A stretch of 13,768 nt of DNA from Nitrososphaerota archaeon (GTDB lineage Archaea; Thermoproteota; Nitrososphaeria; Nitrososphaerales; JACPRH01). Below, one piece after another: positions 1 to 7,514 of this stretch. The notes under the pieces are model-generated. The model ran no database searches. It was not told where the DNA came from and saw only the letters and a list, made by a program, of their open reading frames with translations. The stretch is taken from the NCBI GenBank assembly GCA_029460375.1, contig JARPAQ010000139.1, forward strand, positions 1-13,768, written 5' to 3'. A program made the translations under genes and the position numbers. Position 1 is the first letter of the stretch. Every line of letters begins with the position of its first letter.

Positions 1-2
1 AG

Positions 3-83
3 AGGAGGTTCAGACTGGATTATAATCTTGAAGCAGCGTCCTTCTATGTCCGCGGTTGGCGTGAAGCACCTGTAACTCGTTGA
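3..83 (+). CDS. C-terminal end of an unidentified plus-strand protein (partial)
   Basis: The frame beginning at base 3 is open from the window edge to a TGA at 81-83 and encodes about 26 residues that look protein-like (ends ...SFYVRGWREAPVTR). The frame at base 1 is also open, to a TAA at 73-75, so the assignment is uncertain. A plus-strand gene ending here is supported by the run of eight Ts about 20 bases downstream and by the convergent gene that ends at 121. No family can be named from this fragment. Confidence 0.3.
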   Translation, partial: RRFRLDYNLEAASFYVRGWREAPVTR

Positions 84-100
84 TCGATAAGATATCTTTG

Positions 101-116
101 ATTATTTTTTTTAATA
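101..116 (+). terminator. T-rich termination signal
   Basis: Eight consecutive Ts at 105-112 sit inside a T-rich stretch just after the putative gene end at 83 and before the convergent ccdA-like gene. Archaeal transcription commonly stops at T-runs in the non-template strand, so this suits a plus-strand transcript. No clear stem precedes it. Confidence 0.4.
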
Positions 117-120
117 CTTA

Positions 121-798
121 TCAACCAAACACTCTGAAAACAAATATCAGATAATACACCGAGATTACTAGCATCATTATTCCAGCTGAGAGATTTATGA
201 ATCGCTTATACTTGGTCAAATAACTAATTATGCTTCTACTTGAAGCGGTCGAGATAAGCGAAAACACTAGCAATGGGAAAGCCATTCCGATGCCGAAAAA
301 CAAGAAATTCAGGATATTTGCAAGGAAACTTATCGTAGACAATGTTCTCGTGAACAGAGCAGCTATGAATAATGGATTACACGGTATTACAATAGCTCCG
401 AAGAAGAAGCCGAATGTGAATGAGCTTACCACAGGGTTTTTCACAGCAGGAGTATGAATCTTCGGGAGAAACCTCCCCGTATCTATATCGAATATCAAGA
501 ATAAACTGATAATTAGCAATATGCTGAATGCTATTGGAGAGATAATTCCAATCACATTGGTAAGTGATACCTGCAGTATCGTAGTGAATAATAGTCCAAC
601 TAGCACCATAAATAGAATTACCCCACTGGAAATAATCACTCCGAAGAAGGCGATTCTTGTCCTATCTGATTCTTTTCCAGATAGCTGATTTGAAATGTAG
701 ACCAGAAAACCTGGATATAGAGGCAGGACACAAACAGCGGTCAACGGGGTTAGTAAACCTAGCACAAATACTGTGGAAATCTGTGATAAGAATTCCAT
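121..798 (-). CDS. ccdA: CcdA/DsbD-type membrane thiol-disulfide electron carrier
   Basis: Polytopic membrane protein with about six hydrophobic segments. It carries the two cysteines typical of the CcdA/DsbD transmembrane family: one in the first helix in a V-C-V-L-P-L-x-P-G context, and one in helix 4 in an I-P-C-N-P context. In this family the pair shuttles electrons across the membrane from cytoplasmic thioredoxin to an extracytoplasmic thioredoxin-fold partner, and that partner is encoded directly upstream. The start is uncertain. ATG at 798 lies 8 bases after the upstream stop and has GGAG only 2 bases before it. TTG at 813 would add five residues (230 aa in all) and overlap the upstream stop. 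Length about 225 aa is normal for CcdA. It is co-transcribed with the thioredoxin gene. No heme-lyase or cytochrome maturation genes are nearby, so the final target is unknown. Confidence 0.85.
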   Translation of the reverse strand: MEFLSQISTVFVLGLLTPLTAVCVLPLYPGFLVYISNQLSGKESDRTRIAFFGVIISSGVILFMVLVGLLFTTILQVSLTNVIGIISPIAFSILLIISLFLIFDIDTGRFLPKIHTPAVKNPVVSSFTFGFFFGAIVIPCNPLFIAALFTRTLSTISFLANILNFLFFGIGMAFPLLVFSLISTASSRSIISYLTKYKRFINLSAGIMMLVISVYYLIFVFRVFG

Positions 799-806
799 TA
801 CTCCGT

Positions 807-1373
807 TTAACAACCCTTGTTTAGTTCAGAAAGTAATTCATCAGAGGACTTGACGCCACTTCTCAAAAATCTTGCAGATTGATCTTCACAAACTAGTACA
901 ACAGGAGCAGTTGGCGCGCTGACAACTCGAAAGCCAAACTCGTCTATCAAAGCATTTGTGAGCTCAATGGGGGCTACCGCGAAATACCAGTCAAAGCCGT
1001 GAGTGTCTACGTGTTCTTTAACTCTAGCTTCGTCTTCATTTGGATCTGTATCCAGAGAAATGTGTACTATAGTATCGCCTTCTTTTTGTCTAAGCTCGTT
1101 TAGTATCTTCTGCTGTTGCAAGCACGTTGGACACCAGACGGCAAAACTTTCAAGAAAGATCGGTTTACCTTTAAAATCGCTGATTTTGAATTTATTTCCA
1201 GTTACTACATCTGTAAGCTCTATATCCATCCAAACACGAGTTTCTTCCATCTCTTCTTCCTGAGTGGCAGGTTCTGCTGTAGGTGTTTGTTGAAGGTATC
1301 CGCTTAGGAAAATACCTGCGGCAATCACTATCACTGCCAAAATAACAATAGACAGTTTCTGGTTTGTAGACAT
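807..1373 (-). CDS. Membrane-anchored TlpA/ResA-like thioredoxin-fold oxidoreductase
   Basis: 188-residue protein with an N-terminal hydrophobic anchor at about residues 8-26. A low-complexity Glu/Thr/Pro linker (30-46) follows, then an AhpC/TSA-like thioredoxin fold. The redox motif is W-C-P-T-C (Cys81, Cys84), and the Pro-Thr near residues 154-155 is the expected cis-proline site. The fold should face outside the cell. The likely role is reduction of extracytoplasmic disulfides, or of cysteines on secreted proteins, using electrons from the CcdA-type partner encoded immediately downstream. ATG at 1373 has a good Shine-Dalgarno (GGAGAG about 9 bases upstream). TlpA, ResA and generic redoxin family members cannot be separated from sequence alone. 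The protein ends with an extra Cys at its last position. Confidence 0.85.
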   Translation of the reverse strand: MSTNQKLSIVILAVIVIAAGIFLSGYLQQTPTAEPATQEEEMEETRVWMDIELTDVVTGNKFKISDFKGKPIFLESFAVWCPTCLQQQKILNELRQKEGDTIVHISLDTDPNEDEARVKEHVDTHGFDWYFAVAPIELTNALIDEFGFRVVSAPTAPVVLVCEDQSARFLRSGVKSSDELLSELNKGC

Positions 1374-1433
1374 TTACAACTTCTCTCCAGTCATAAGATC
1401 AGATTATCAGTTAATACTACAATGAGGATTCTG

Positions 1434-1444
1434 TTAAGTATTTT
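1434..1444 (-). promoter_or_regulatory. Putative TATA box for the thioredoxin-ccdA unit
   Basis: On the minus strand the sequence AAAATACTTAA resembles an archaeal TATA box. A start site about 25 bases downstream (near 1408) would give a leader of about 35 bases carrying the GGAGAG ribosome-binding site. Assigned by eye only. Confidence 0.35.
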
Positions 1445-1451
1445 GATCAAC

Positions 1452-1550
1452 TTATCTCTCCATAGAGTAAGGGACTTTAACCTCTATCTCAACCATAGGA
1501 ACTATAATATCACTCACACAATTAAGCATACATAAAATCAAAGCAACCAC
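1452..1550 (-). CDS. Possible 32-residue hydrophobic microprotein
   Basis: A minus-strand reading frame from GTG at 1550 to TAA at 1452 encodes 32 residues: a hydrophobic stretch (M-V-A-L-I-L-C-M-L-N-C) followed by a polar tail with V-E-I-E-V-K-V-P-Y. The frame stays open about 30 bases further upstream, to a TAG near 1585, without an ATG. The composition is that of a small membrane or secreted protein. No ribosome-binding site is visible and the family is not recognised. It lies upstream of the thioredoxin gene on the same strand, so it could belong to that unit or be a decayed remnant. The 1374-1628 spacer otherwise holds only promoter-like sequence. Confidence 0.2.
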   Translation of the reverse strand: MVALILCMLNCVSDIIVPMVEIEVKVPYSMER

Positions 1551-1583
1551 GACAGAGCAGAATGCTATGGGTTTTAACGCAAC

Positions 1584-1592
1584 CTAAATAAT
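1584..1592 (+). promoter_or_regulatory. Putative TATA box for gatA-gatB
   Basis: CTAAATAAT lies about 37-45 bases before the gatA ATG at 1629, which is suitable spacing for an archaeal TATA box followed by a short leader. This is the only A/T-rich element well placed for gatA. Assigned by eye. Confidence 0.35.
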
Positions 1593-1628
1593 AGTCAACT
1601 CGTCCAGTAGCCTCAAAGATGATGTAAA

Positions 1629-3104
1629 ATGGTCAGCCGAATCCTCGAGACACCAGTCTGGGAAGTAGTGGACAGCATAGCACATGAAGAGGTGACGGCC
1701 GAAGAGTACACAGCCGCAACACTTGAACGGATAAAGAAAGTAGAACCAAAGGTACACGCATACATCGCCGTAATAGAAGAACCATCTCTCACCAAAGCCA
1801 GAGAAATCGATAAAAAAATCAAGCGAAACGAAAACACGGGGCGGCTGGCAGGCCTACCCATAGCGATCAAAGACAATATCTGTGTTAAAGATGTCAAGAC
1901 CACCTGCGCCTCACGTACTCTCGAAAATTTTGTAGCCCCCTACAACGCAACCGTCATCGAACGAATACTGAGTGAAGACGGCCTCATCATAGGCAAGACG
2001 AACCTTGACGAGTTCGCTATGGGAACTTCAACGGAGTACAGCTACTTTGGCCCCACTCGAAACCCATGGGATACCTCAAGAGTACCTGGAGGGTCGTCTG
2101 GCGGAAGTGCTGCTGCTGTCGCGGGTTTTGAGGCTTCTCTTGCTTTAGGCTCTGATACCGGTGGTTCAGTCAGGTCTCCTGCAAGCTTCTGCTCTATCGT
2201 AGGGTTGAAGCCGACTTACGGGGCTGTCAGCCGGTATGGGCTGGTCTCCTTTGCCAACAGTCTGGAGCAGATCGGGCCGTTCGCCAGGGATGTTAGGAGC
2301 TGTGCTCTGCTAATGGACTGTATAGATGGGTACGACGCTAGAGATTCTACTTCCAGTAATAGGGTTCTCGGGCAGTTTACTGATTGTTTCGATGAGTCAA
2401 CGTCAGGTTTGAGGATCGGTGTTCCTCGCGAGTTTTTCGAAGAGGGTGTTCAGGAGGCGGTTTTGAAGACTGTCTGGGGGGTTATCCATAGGTTGGAGGA
2501 GTTAGGTTTGAAGTATAAGGAAACTTCGCTTCCTATGATTAAGTATGCTCTGCCGGCGTACTATATCATCGCTATGTCGGAAGCGTCGTCCAACCTTGCA
2601 CGCTACGACGGGTTGAGGTACGGTTTCAGAGTTCCCGATAGATCTCTTAACTGGAACGATGTCTTCTCGAAGAATAGGCGGCAAGGCTTCGGCGCAGAGG
2701 TCAGGCGGCGAATTATGCTCGGGACATACGCCCTTTCAGCAGGCTACTTCGACCAGTACTATCTAAAAGCACAGAAGATACGTACGCTGATAAAGAGAAA
2801 TTTTGATGCTGCTTTCAAGAAGTTTGACATACTGCTGGCGCCTTCTATGCCTGTGCTCCCCTTCAGAATGGGTGAAAGGTTGAAAGATCCCTTGGCACTA
2901 TACATGTGTGACATAGACACTGTACCGGCCAACCTGGCCGGCATACCATCCATCTCCATCCCCGGCGGAGTATATCAAGGTCTGCCTGTGGGGGTGCAGG
3001 TTATGGCTCCACCGTTCAGAGAAGACATACTATTCAGAGCTGGGCAACTGATCGAGGAGAGTACGAAGATCGACAAGACTGTAGGTGAGTTCACGTATGT
3101 CTGA
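1629..3104 (+). CDS. gatA: Aspartyl/glutamyl-tRNA(Asn/Gln) amidotransferase subunit A
   Basis: Amidase-signature enzyme of 491 residues, full length for GatA (about 480-490). It hydrolyses glutamine and passes ammonia to GatB, which amidates Asp-tRNA(Asn) or Glu-tRNA(Gln). The Ser-cisSer-Lys triad is complete: Lys81 in P-I-A-I-K-D-N, Ser156 in the G-G-S-S-G-G-S-A segment and nucleophile Ser180 in G-S-D-T-G-G-S. Spacings of 75 and 24 residues match characterised GatA proteins. In archaea Gln-tRNA is normally made by GatDE, so the expected role is Asn-tRNA formation. The start is ATG 1629, with no strong Shine-Dalgarno, so short-leader initiation is possible. It overlaps gatB by 8 bases, implying coupled translation. 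No gatC is found upstream in the 255-base spacer. Confidence 0.96.
   Translation: MVSRILETPVWEVVDSIAHEEVTAEEYTAATLERIKKVEPKVHAYIAVIEEPSLTKAREIDKKIKRNENTGRLAGLPIAIKDNICVKDVKTTCASRTLENFVAPYNATVIERILSEDGLIIGKTNLDEFAMGTSTEYSYFGPTRNPWDTSRVPGGSSGGSAAAVAGFEASLALGSDTGGSVRSPASFCSIVGLKPTYGAVSRYGLVSFANSLEQIGPFARDVRSCALLMDCIDGYDARDSTSSNRVLGQFTDCFDESTSGLRIGVPREFFEEGVQEAVLKTVWGVIHRLEELGLKYKETSLPMIKYALPAYYIIAMSEASSNLARYDGLRYGFRVPDRSLNWNDVFSKNRRQGFGAEVRRRIMLGTYALSAGYFDQYYLKAQKIRTLIKRNFDAAFKKFDILLAPSMPVLPFRMGERLKDPLALYMCDIDTVPANLAGIPSISIPGGVYQGLPVGVQVMAPPFREDILFRAGQLIEESTKIDKTVGEFTYV
3083..3089 (+). promoter_or_regulatory. Ribosome-binding site that fixes the gatB start
   Basis: AGGTGAG inside the gatA 3' end lies 7 bases before ATG 3097. 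It supports that start over the in-frame GTG at 3085, which overlaps the site itself and adds only four residues. Confidence 0.6.
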
Positions 3105-4545
3105 CGAAGTGGGGAAGATCAAGATAGGGCTGGAGGTCCACTGCCAACTTACAAGCCTAGCGACTAAACTCTTCTGCAGCTCCCCTGCAGACTACCGGGA
3201 AAGACCGCCTAACACCAACATCTGCCCCGTCTGCATAGGCACCCCAGGATCACTCCCCGCCTTGAATCGGAAGGCGGTCTATTACGCCACTATGGTTGCC
3301 TTAGCTCTTAACTTTAAGCTATCAGACCGTATGCTCTTCTTCAGAAAGAACTACTTCTACCCGGATATGTCAAAGAACTTCCAGATAACCCAGTATGACA
3401 GGGCGGGAGGCGTCCCATTCGCGACTGACGGATACATACATTTGGACAGCGGTAAGAAGATAAGGCTAGGACGTATGCAGCTGGAAGAGGATCCTGCGAA
3501 ACTGAGTTACGACGGAACCATCGACTCTTCAACCAAGACCTTTGTAGACTACAACCGAGCTGGAGTAGCATTGATAGAGATAGTAACTGAACCTGATCTT
3601 AAAAGCCCCCGCGAAGCACGGGAATTCCTGAACAAGCTCACCTCTATAGTGGAACACCTAGGTGTTTCGGATCTTGGATTAGAAGGATCCGTTAGATGCG
3701 ATGCAAATATCTCGCTTGCTGGGGGGAGACGAGTCGAAGTCAAGAACATATCCTCCTTCAAAGAGGTCGAGAGGGCGCTAAGTTTCGAAATGACTAGACA
3801 GAAGAGCCTGACTTCAAAAGGCATCAGTATAGCGCAGGAAACGAGGCACTGGGACGATGTTAGAAGAATAACGATATCTCTCCGTGTTAAAGAGGAAGAG
3901 CAGGACTACCGCTACTTCCCGGAGGCTGATCTTGTTCCAGTTGTTCTGTCGAAGGGATTCATTAAAGATGTTAAGAGCGATATGCCTGAGCTGCCTAAAG
4001 AGCGGGAGAGACGTTTCCAGCAGGAGTATAATCTCTCGGGTGAAACTGCTCAGGTGCTGGTCAAAGAGAAGGGTCTGGCCGACTTCTTCGAAGATTCTGC
4101 AAAGTACTCTAAGAATGCTAGGGAGGCTGGAAGCTGGTTGGCTGTGGATCTTCAAGCTTTTCTGAACGAGGCTGGGAAGGAGTTGGCTGACTTGGAAATT
4201 ACTCCGAAGCATATTGCGGAGCTTGTGGATATGGTGAGCAACGCTGAAGTTAGCCGAGGTGCGGCTAAGACTATCTTTCTTGAGATGTTGAAGACCAGTA
4301 AGATGCCGCGCAGCATAGCTGAAGAGAAGGGGTTGAAGGTTATAGCTGATTCGAAGTTTGTGGAAGATGTAACTGAGAAGGTATTCAAGGAAAACCCTAA
4401 GGCTGTTCAGGACGCTGTAAAGGATGAGAAGGCGATCAACTTTCTGCTAGGCCAGATTATGCGGGCTACACGAGGTAGAGTAGATCCGGCGGTGGCGAAC
4501 AGGATAGTCAGAGAGAAGCTTTCGGCTGTAAAGAGTTCAGAGTAA
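3097..4545 (+). CDS. gatB: Aspartyl/glutamyl-tRNA(Asn/Gln) amidotransferase subunit B
   Basis: 482-residue GatB, the tRNA-binding and kinase/transamidase subunit that phosphorylates the mischarged aminoacyl-tRNA and amidates it with ammonia from GatA. The N-terminal cradle has the family opening G-L-E-V-H (residues 11-15), the N-T-N-I-C-P-V-C-I-G-T-P-G-S-L-P block (39-54) and D-Y-N-R-A-G-V-A-L-I-E-I-V-T-E-P-D. The helical and YqeY-like tail (from about residue 320) ends in the usual G-R-V-D-P pattern. The zinc site looks incomplete: Cys27, Cys43 and Cys46 are present, but the second position of the first pair is Ser29. ATG 3097 is chosen for its AGGTGAG ribosome-binding site. The 3' end overlaps the convergent glycosyltransferase gene by 9 bases, stop to stop. 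Confidence 0.95.
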   Translation: MSDEVGKIKIGLEVHCQLTSLATKLFCSSPADYRERPPNTNICPVCIGTPGSLPALNRKAVYYATMVALALNFKLSDRMLFFRKNYFYPDMSKNFQITQYDRAGGVPFATDGYIHLDSGKKIRLGRMQLEEDPAKLSYDGTIDSSTKTFVDYNRAGVALIEIVTEPDLKSPREAREFLNKLTSIVEHLGVSDLGLEGSVRCDANISLAGGRRVEVKNISSFKEVERALSFEMTRQKSLTSKGISIAQETRHWDDVRRITISLRVKEEEQDYRYFPEADLVPVVLSKGFIKDVKSDMPELPKERERRFQQEYNLSGETAQVLVKEKGLADFFEDSAKYSKNAREAGSWLAVDLQAFLNEAGKELADLEITPKHIAELVDMVSNAEVSRGAAKTIFLEMLKTSKMPRSIAEEKGLKVIADSKFVEDVTEKVFKENPKAVQDAVKDEKAINFLLGQIMRATRGRVDPAVANRIVREKLSAVKSSE

Positions 4546-5703
4546 CGATTTGATAATATCCACTGTGTTCTTGACACCGTCAAGCTTGCGAGCAACCTCT
4601 CCAACCTCACGGGCCTTCTCCCTGAAGGAGCCGTCACTACTGATATTCTCAACGGCTGAAGCGAGACTTCTACTGGTCAACAAAGATGGGTCAACACATA
4701 TTCCTAGACCAATATCCGCAACCTTAGAGGCGTTCATAACCTGCTCGCTGTGATTCCTGATAGGAACAACAATTACAGGTTTGCCATAGATGAATGCTTG
4801 TGACAGAGATGAATGCCCACCCCGAACAACTAGAAGATCAGCGATAGAAAAGAGCTCATCCTTGACAGGGCACCATTCGAAGACCCAGCCGCCCTCTATT
4901 CGCCTAGGCTTCTCATCCCCCCCAACCTCACCCTTAGATATAATGAAGATAAATCGGTCAGAGAGAGCCTTTGCAGCAGCTAGAGCAGCCTTCATCAACC
5001 TGTCCGTAGTCCCCAGTGGGCCGCTAATCTGAGCGAAGACCACCTGTCTACCTCCATTCAACCCTAACATGCTAGAAACCTTACTGAGACGCTCAACATC
5101 GACTTCAGATTCAGGCGACATAAAGCCTACATACCGAACTCTGCCCTTAACAGTAATACCCTCACGAGTGTTCTTCTCCGATATTGTGTACGGAGGAGGT
5201 AGGTCAGGCACCAGAATAAGGCGGCTACGAGACCAGAAGAGCCCCAGTAACTCTGCATCTATCCTCTCCACCTTGTTTAATGACGTGGGATGATACTTAG
5301 GAGGAAGCAGGATTCTGAGCTGATTCGAAACCGTTACAGACGGTATCCCTGCGAGGTATGCGGCAACGATGGCGGACAGCCTTGAATCAGATACCACGAT
5401 GTCAGGTTGAAATCTTTCGATTATCCGGCGCTCCTGCCTCACCTGCTGGGCTAAGTTGGAGAAGAACCTTGGGATTTGTCTGAAGGTACTTGTGGCCGAA
5501 ACAGCCCCCTCTCGCCACCCGATATCCATAGGGGCCACTCGATCGCAGTTGAAGCCCTTCCTCCTCAGATAATCGACGGTGGAGAAGAATGATGAAAAGT
5601 TTACAGTTCCACCCTGCTCCCTCAACATATCGGCAACCAAGCTCATACGGGCAGCATGGCCCAGTCCTATGCCGAATACCGCAATATGAACCCTGAGCAC
5701 CAA
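4537..5703 (-). CDS. MurG-like GT-B glycosyltransferase (MJ1255-type)
   Basis: 388-residue protein with two Rossmann-like halves, as in GT-B glycosyltransferases of the MurG/UDP-glucuronosyltransferase group. The N-terminal half has G-I-G-L-G-H-A-A-R (residues 11-19), the glycine-rich acceptor-side loop. The C-terminal half has R-G-G-H-S-S-L (294-300) and a downstream H-S-E-Q (318-321), the nucleotide-sugar binding region. This arrangement matches the archaeal MJ1255/VC2487-like family. The donor and acceptor cannot be told from sequence; glycolipid or surface-glycan synthesis is a guess from the family. TTG 5703 is preferred: A-GGGTG lies 8 bases upstream, overlapping the end of the AMMECR1 gene 12 bases away. 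GTG 5700 is the alternative. It is last in the minus-strand cluster and converges with gatB. Confidence 0.85.
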   Translation of the reverse strand: MVLRVHIAVFGIGLGHAARMSLVADMLREQGGTVNFSSFFSTVDYLRRKGFNCDRVAPMDIGWREGAVSATSTFRQIPRFFSNLAQQVRQERRIIERFQPDIVVSDSRLSAIVAAYLAGIPSVTVSNQLRILLPPKYHPTSLNKVERIDAELLGLFWSRSRLILVPDLPPPYTISEKNTREGITVKGRVRYVGFMSPESEVDVERLSKVSSMLGLNGGRQVVFAQISGPLGTTDRLMKAALAAAKALSDRFIFIISKGEVGGDEKPRRIEGGWVFEWCPVKDELFSIADLLVVRGGHSSLSQAFIYGKPVIVVPIRNHSEQVMNASKVADIGLGICVDPSLLTSRSLASAVENISSDGSFREKAREVGEVARKLDGVKNTVDIIKSLL

Positions 5704-5715
5704 GAAGCAGACACC

Positions 5716-6339
5716 CTATTTCAATCTTCGACGCACTACGCTGCCTCGGGGTGTTGTTTCGTCGAATACGATGGCTTTGAATTTATAGATCTCTGCGTCT
5801 GAAGTAAGCCAGTGATCTGGGGCAGCTCCAGCCTTCATACAGGTATGGCACAGAAAATCTTCCGGATCCCAGTTGTATTCAACCGGTACTTGGGGTAGAA
5901 GCAGACCGCTTCCGAACTGCCACTTCATTATAAGACCATCTTCACCTACTTTGATATGGTTACAGTATTCTTTGGGAGTTGACACTTTGATGCGTTCAGG
6001 CGGGGTTAGGATGCTTACCTCTACAACAAGGTTTTCTAACTCTTCAATGGAAACTCTGGCGAACCGAGGGTCTTGAGCCGCTGAGCTTATGGCCGCGTCA
6101 ATGAGAGCGTCCACCAAGGGGCTTTCTGGGAGCGGATGGCCGATGCAGCCTCTGAGCTCACGTCCTGCGGGTGATGCAGTGTTGAGCGTTACAAATACTC
6201 CCATCGGCTGGAGGAACTTCTTATCCAGCTCTTCTGGGGGCTTGATGGTTTTAGATTCTCGAACATAATTCTCTACTGCGTCCCTTGCCAGACGAACCAG
6301 CAGCTCTCCGTCCTCATCAGTTAACTCGATGCAACACAC
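5716..6339 (-). CDS. AMMECR1-domain protein
   Basis: 207-residue AMMECR1-domain protein (TIGR00296 type), a family found across archaea and eukaryotes, with no settled biochemical role. The signature L-R-G-C-I-G is at residues 62-67. It is followed by H-P-L-P-E-S-P-L, D-P-R-F (90-93), the E-V-S-I-L-T-P-P-E strand and the G-L-L-L-P-Q-V-P...W-D-P-E-D-F-L-C-H-T-C-M-K-A-G-A segment (145-172), all typical of the family. Length is normal for the archaeal form. GTG 6339 is the only usable NTG start, because an in-frame TAG lies 10 bases upstream. A GAGGGG run abuts the start codon, too close for a standard Shine-Dalgarno. It sits 30 bases after the Mut7-C gene and 12 before the glycosyltransferase gene, so co-transcription is likely. 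Confidence 0.92.
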   Translation of the reverse strand: MCCIELTDEDGELLVRLARDAVENYVRESKTIKPPEELDKKFLQPMGVFVTLNTASPAGRELRGCIGHPLPESPLVDALIDAAISSAAQDPRFARVSIEELENLVVEVSILTPPERIKVSTPKEYCNHIKVGEDGLIMKWQFGSGLLLPQVPVEYNWDPEDFLCHTCMKAGAAPDHWLTSDAEIYKFKAIVFDETTPRGSVVRRRLK

Positions 6340-6369
6340 CCCCTCAGCTACCCGCGTCTAAGGTTTCTC

Positions 6370-6855
6370 TTAAGCTTGTTGAAGCCTTCTGTTCACACTT
6401 TCAGACAGCTCATACAGACGCCGCCAGTGGCCACCTATCCAGTACACCTTGCTACAGGATCCACACCTAAAGAACTCCTCCTGAGTTTTCAGCACACCTT
6501 CAGGAACCACGTTAGCCACCTCAGCCTTATCCACTTTAACCACGGCCCCATTACATACCGCGCAACGTGCAACTTGAGGGTTAAGCCGCTTAGCTTCACT
6601 CCAAATGTCTTTGAATACTGTGACGAGCCTATCTTCATCACTATCTTCAGTGAGCAGTATACACTCCACCTTCTTCTTTGAGGCGGCCTGAAAGAGCATT
6701 CTGTCAGATGTCAGAACTGTTCTACCTTCTTTTTGGGCGGTTTTCAGAATCTCTTCGTCACCTATCTTCACATCATATACAGTATCGTATCCGAATATCC
6801 TGAGTTTTCTCGCTAGACTCCCGAGCATCCCATCCACTACAAACTTTCCGTTCAT
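6370..6855 (-). CDS. Mut7-C (PIN-like) RNase-domain protein with zinc ribbon
   Basis: 161-residue protein of the Mut7-C/DUF82 family (COG1656), predicted RNases with a PIN-like fold. Candidate acidic active-site residues are Asp8 (V-V-D-G-M-L-G-S-L-A-R), Asp24 (G-Y-D-T), Asp33-Glu34 (G-D-E-E-I-L) and Asp51 (L-T-S-D-R). A four-cysteine zinc ribbon follows: Cys98/Cys101 (C-A-V-C-N) and Cys131/Cys134 (C-G-S-C), with the family's K-V-Y-W-x-G-G-H-W ending. Full length for the family. It is a soluble protein. ATG 6855 has only a weak G-A-G element upstream. Its position between an Rqc2 cluster and AMMECR1 suggests an RNA-decay or translation-linked job, but that is inference; substrates in archaea are not established. 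Confidence 0.9.
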   Translation of the reverse strand: MNGKFVVDGMLGSLARKLRIFGYDTVYDVKIGDEEILKTAQKEGRTVLTSDRMLFQAASKKKVECILLTEDSDEDRLVTVFKDIWSEAKRLNPQVARCAVCNGAVVKVDKAEVANVVPEGVLKTQEEFFRCGSCSKVYWIGGHWRRLYELSESVNRRLQQA

Positions 6856-6903
6856 CTACAACTCAGCTGGAAAGACGAGGTAGAATCAGAAATAACTAGA
6901 AGA

Positions 6904-7494
6904 CTACGCCTCTTCACCGGTGGATTCAACGACCGTTTCAGCTCTACAGTCGTAGCAGAGGTACTTACCTTCAGCTCTGTTGAGGTCATCCGACCACTGG
7001 TTACACGAGTCACAGAAACCTGCAAGATGGACTGATCTACTCATAGCTTGGCTCGCCATCATACGCGCCTTCTCCGCAACTATAGCGTATATTTCGGGGG
7101 TTACTGAAACCACGTCTGTGATGGATATCATTCCCATAAGCTTGCCGTTATCCACCACACCTAGCCTCTTTACATTCTTCTTCCGCATAAGTCTCGCCGC
7201 ATCGGTTACATCTTGGGAGTCACTTATAGTTAGAAGTGGGCCGGACATCACTTCCTTCGCCGAGACTTCGCTAGGCTTCTTGTTCTTAGCTACAATCTTC
7301 GAAACTATGTCACCGTCTGTAATCATCCCTACTGGCTCGTGCCCTTTCATTATAACTACACTACCAACTCTGCAGTCAGCCATACGATTAGCTATATCTT
7401 CGATGGTCTCCTCTCCTGAACCCGTGATCACGGGGCTGTTCATTACTTCTCTGACTCTGACACGCTCACGTGAAGCTGGATCTATTTCGGACAT
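6904..7494 (-). CDS. Tandem CBS-domain protein with C-terminal zinc ribbon
   Basis: 196-residue soluble protein. Two CBS repeats lie at about residues 15-70 and 80-138; each has the usual V-M-x-x-P/G start and an M-I-T-D-G-D-I or M-I-S-I-T-D-V end. A Bateman pair of this kind typically binds adenine nucleotides or SAM. A short linker leads to a four-cysteine ribbon, Cys161/Cys164 and Cys180/Cys183 (F-C-D-S-C ... L-C-Y-D-C), which could bind zinc and contact nucleic acid or protein. Such stand-alone CBS-ribbon proteins are common in archaea and mostly uncharacterised. ATG 7494 has a clear GGGAG about 5 bases upstream. It lies 20 bases after the Rqc2 gene and 48 before the Mut7-C gene. A nucleotide-sensing regulator of its neighbours is possible but unproven. 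Confidence 0.9.
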   Translation of the reverse strand: MSEIDPASRERVRVREVMNSPVITGSGEETIEDIANRMADCRVGSVVIMKGHEPVGMITDGDIVSKIVAKNKKPSEVSAKEVMSGPLLTISDSQDVTDAARLMRKKNVKRLGVVDNGKLMGMISITDVVSVTPEIYAIVAEKARMMASQAMSRSVHLAGFCDSCNQWSDDLNRAEGKYLCYDCRAETVVESTGEEA

Positions 7495-7514
7495 TTATGC
7501 TCCCTCTCCCAAAT

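Noticed and set aside
3085..3096. GTG start four codons upstream for gatB
   Set aside because: The AGGTGAG ribosome-binding site overlaps this GTG and is well spaced for ATG 3097 instead.
3814..4212. 132-codon minus-strand frame inside gatB
   Set aside because: Antisense to the conserved GatB core, with no ribosome-binding site and unnatural composition.
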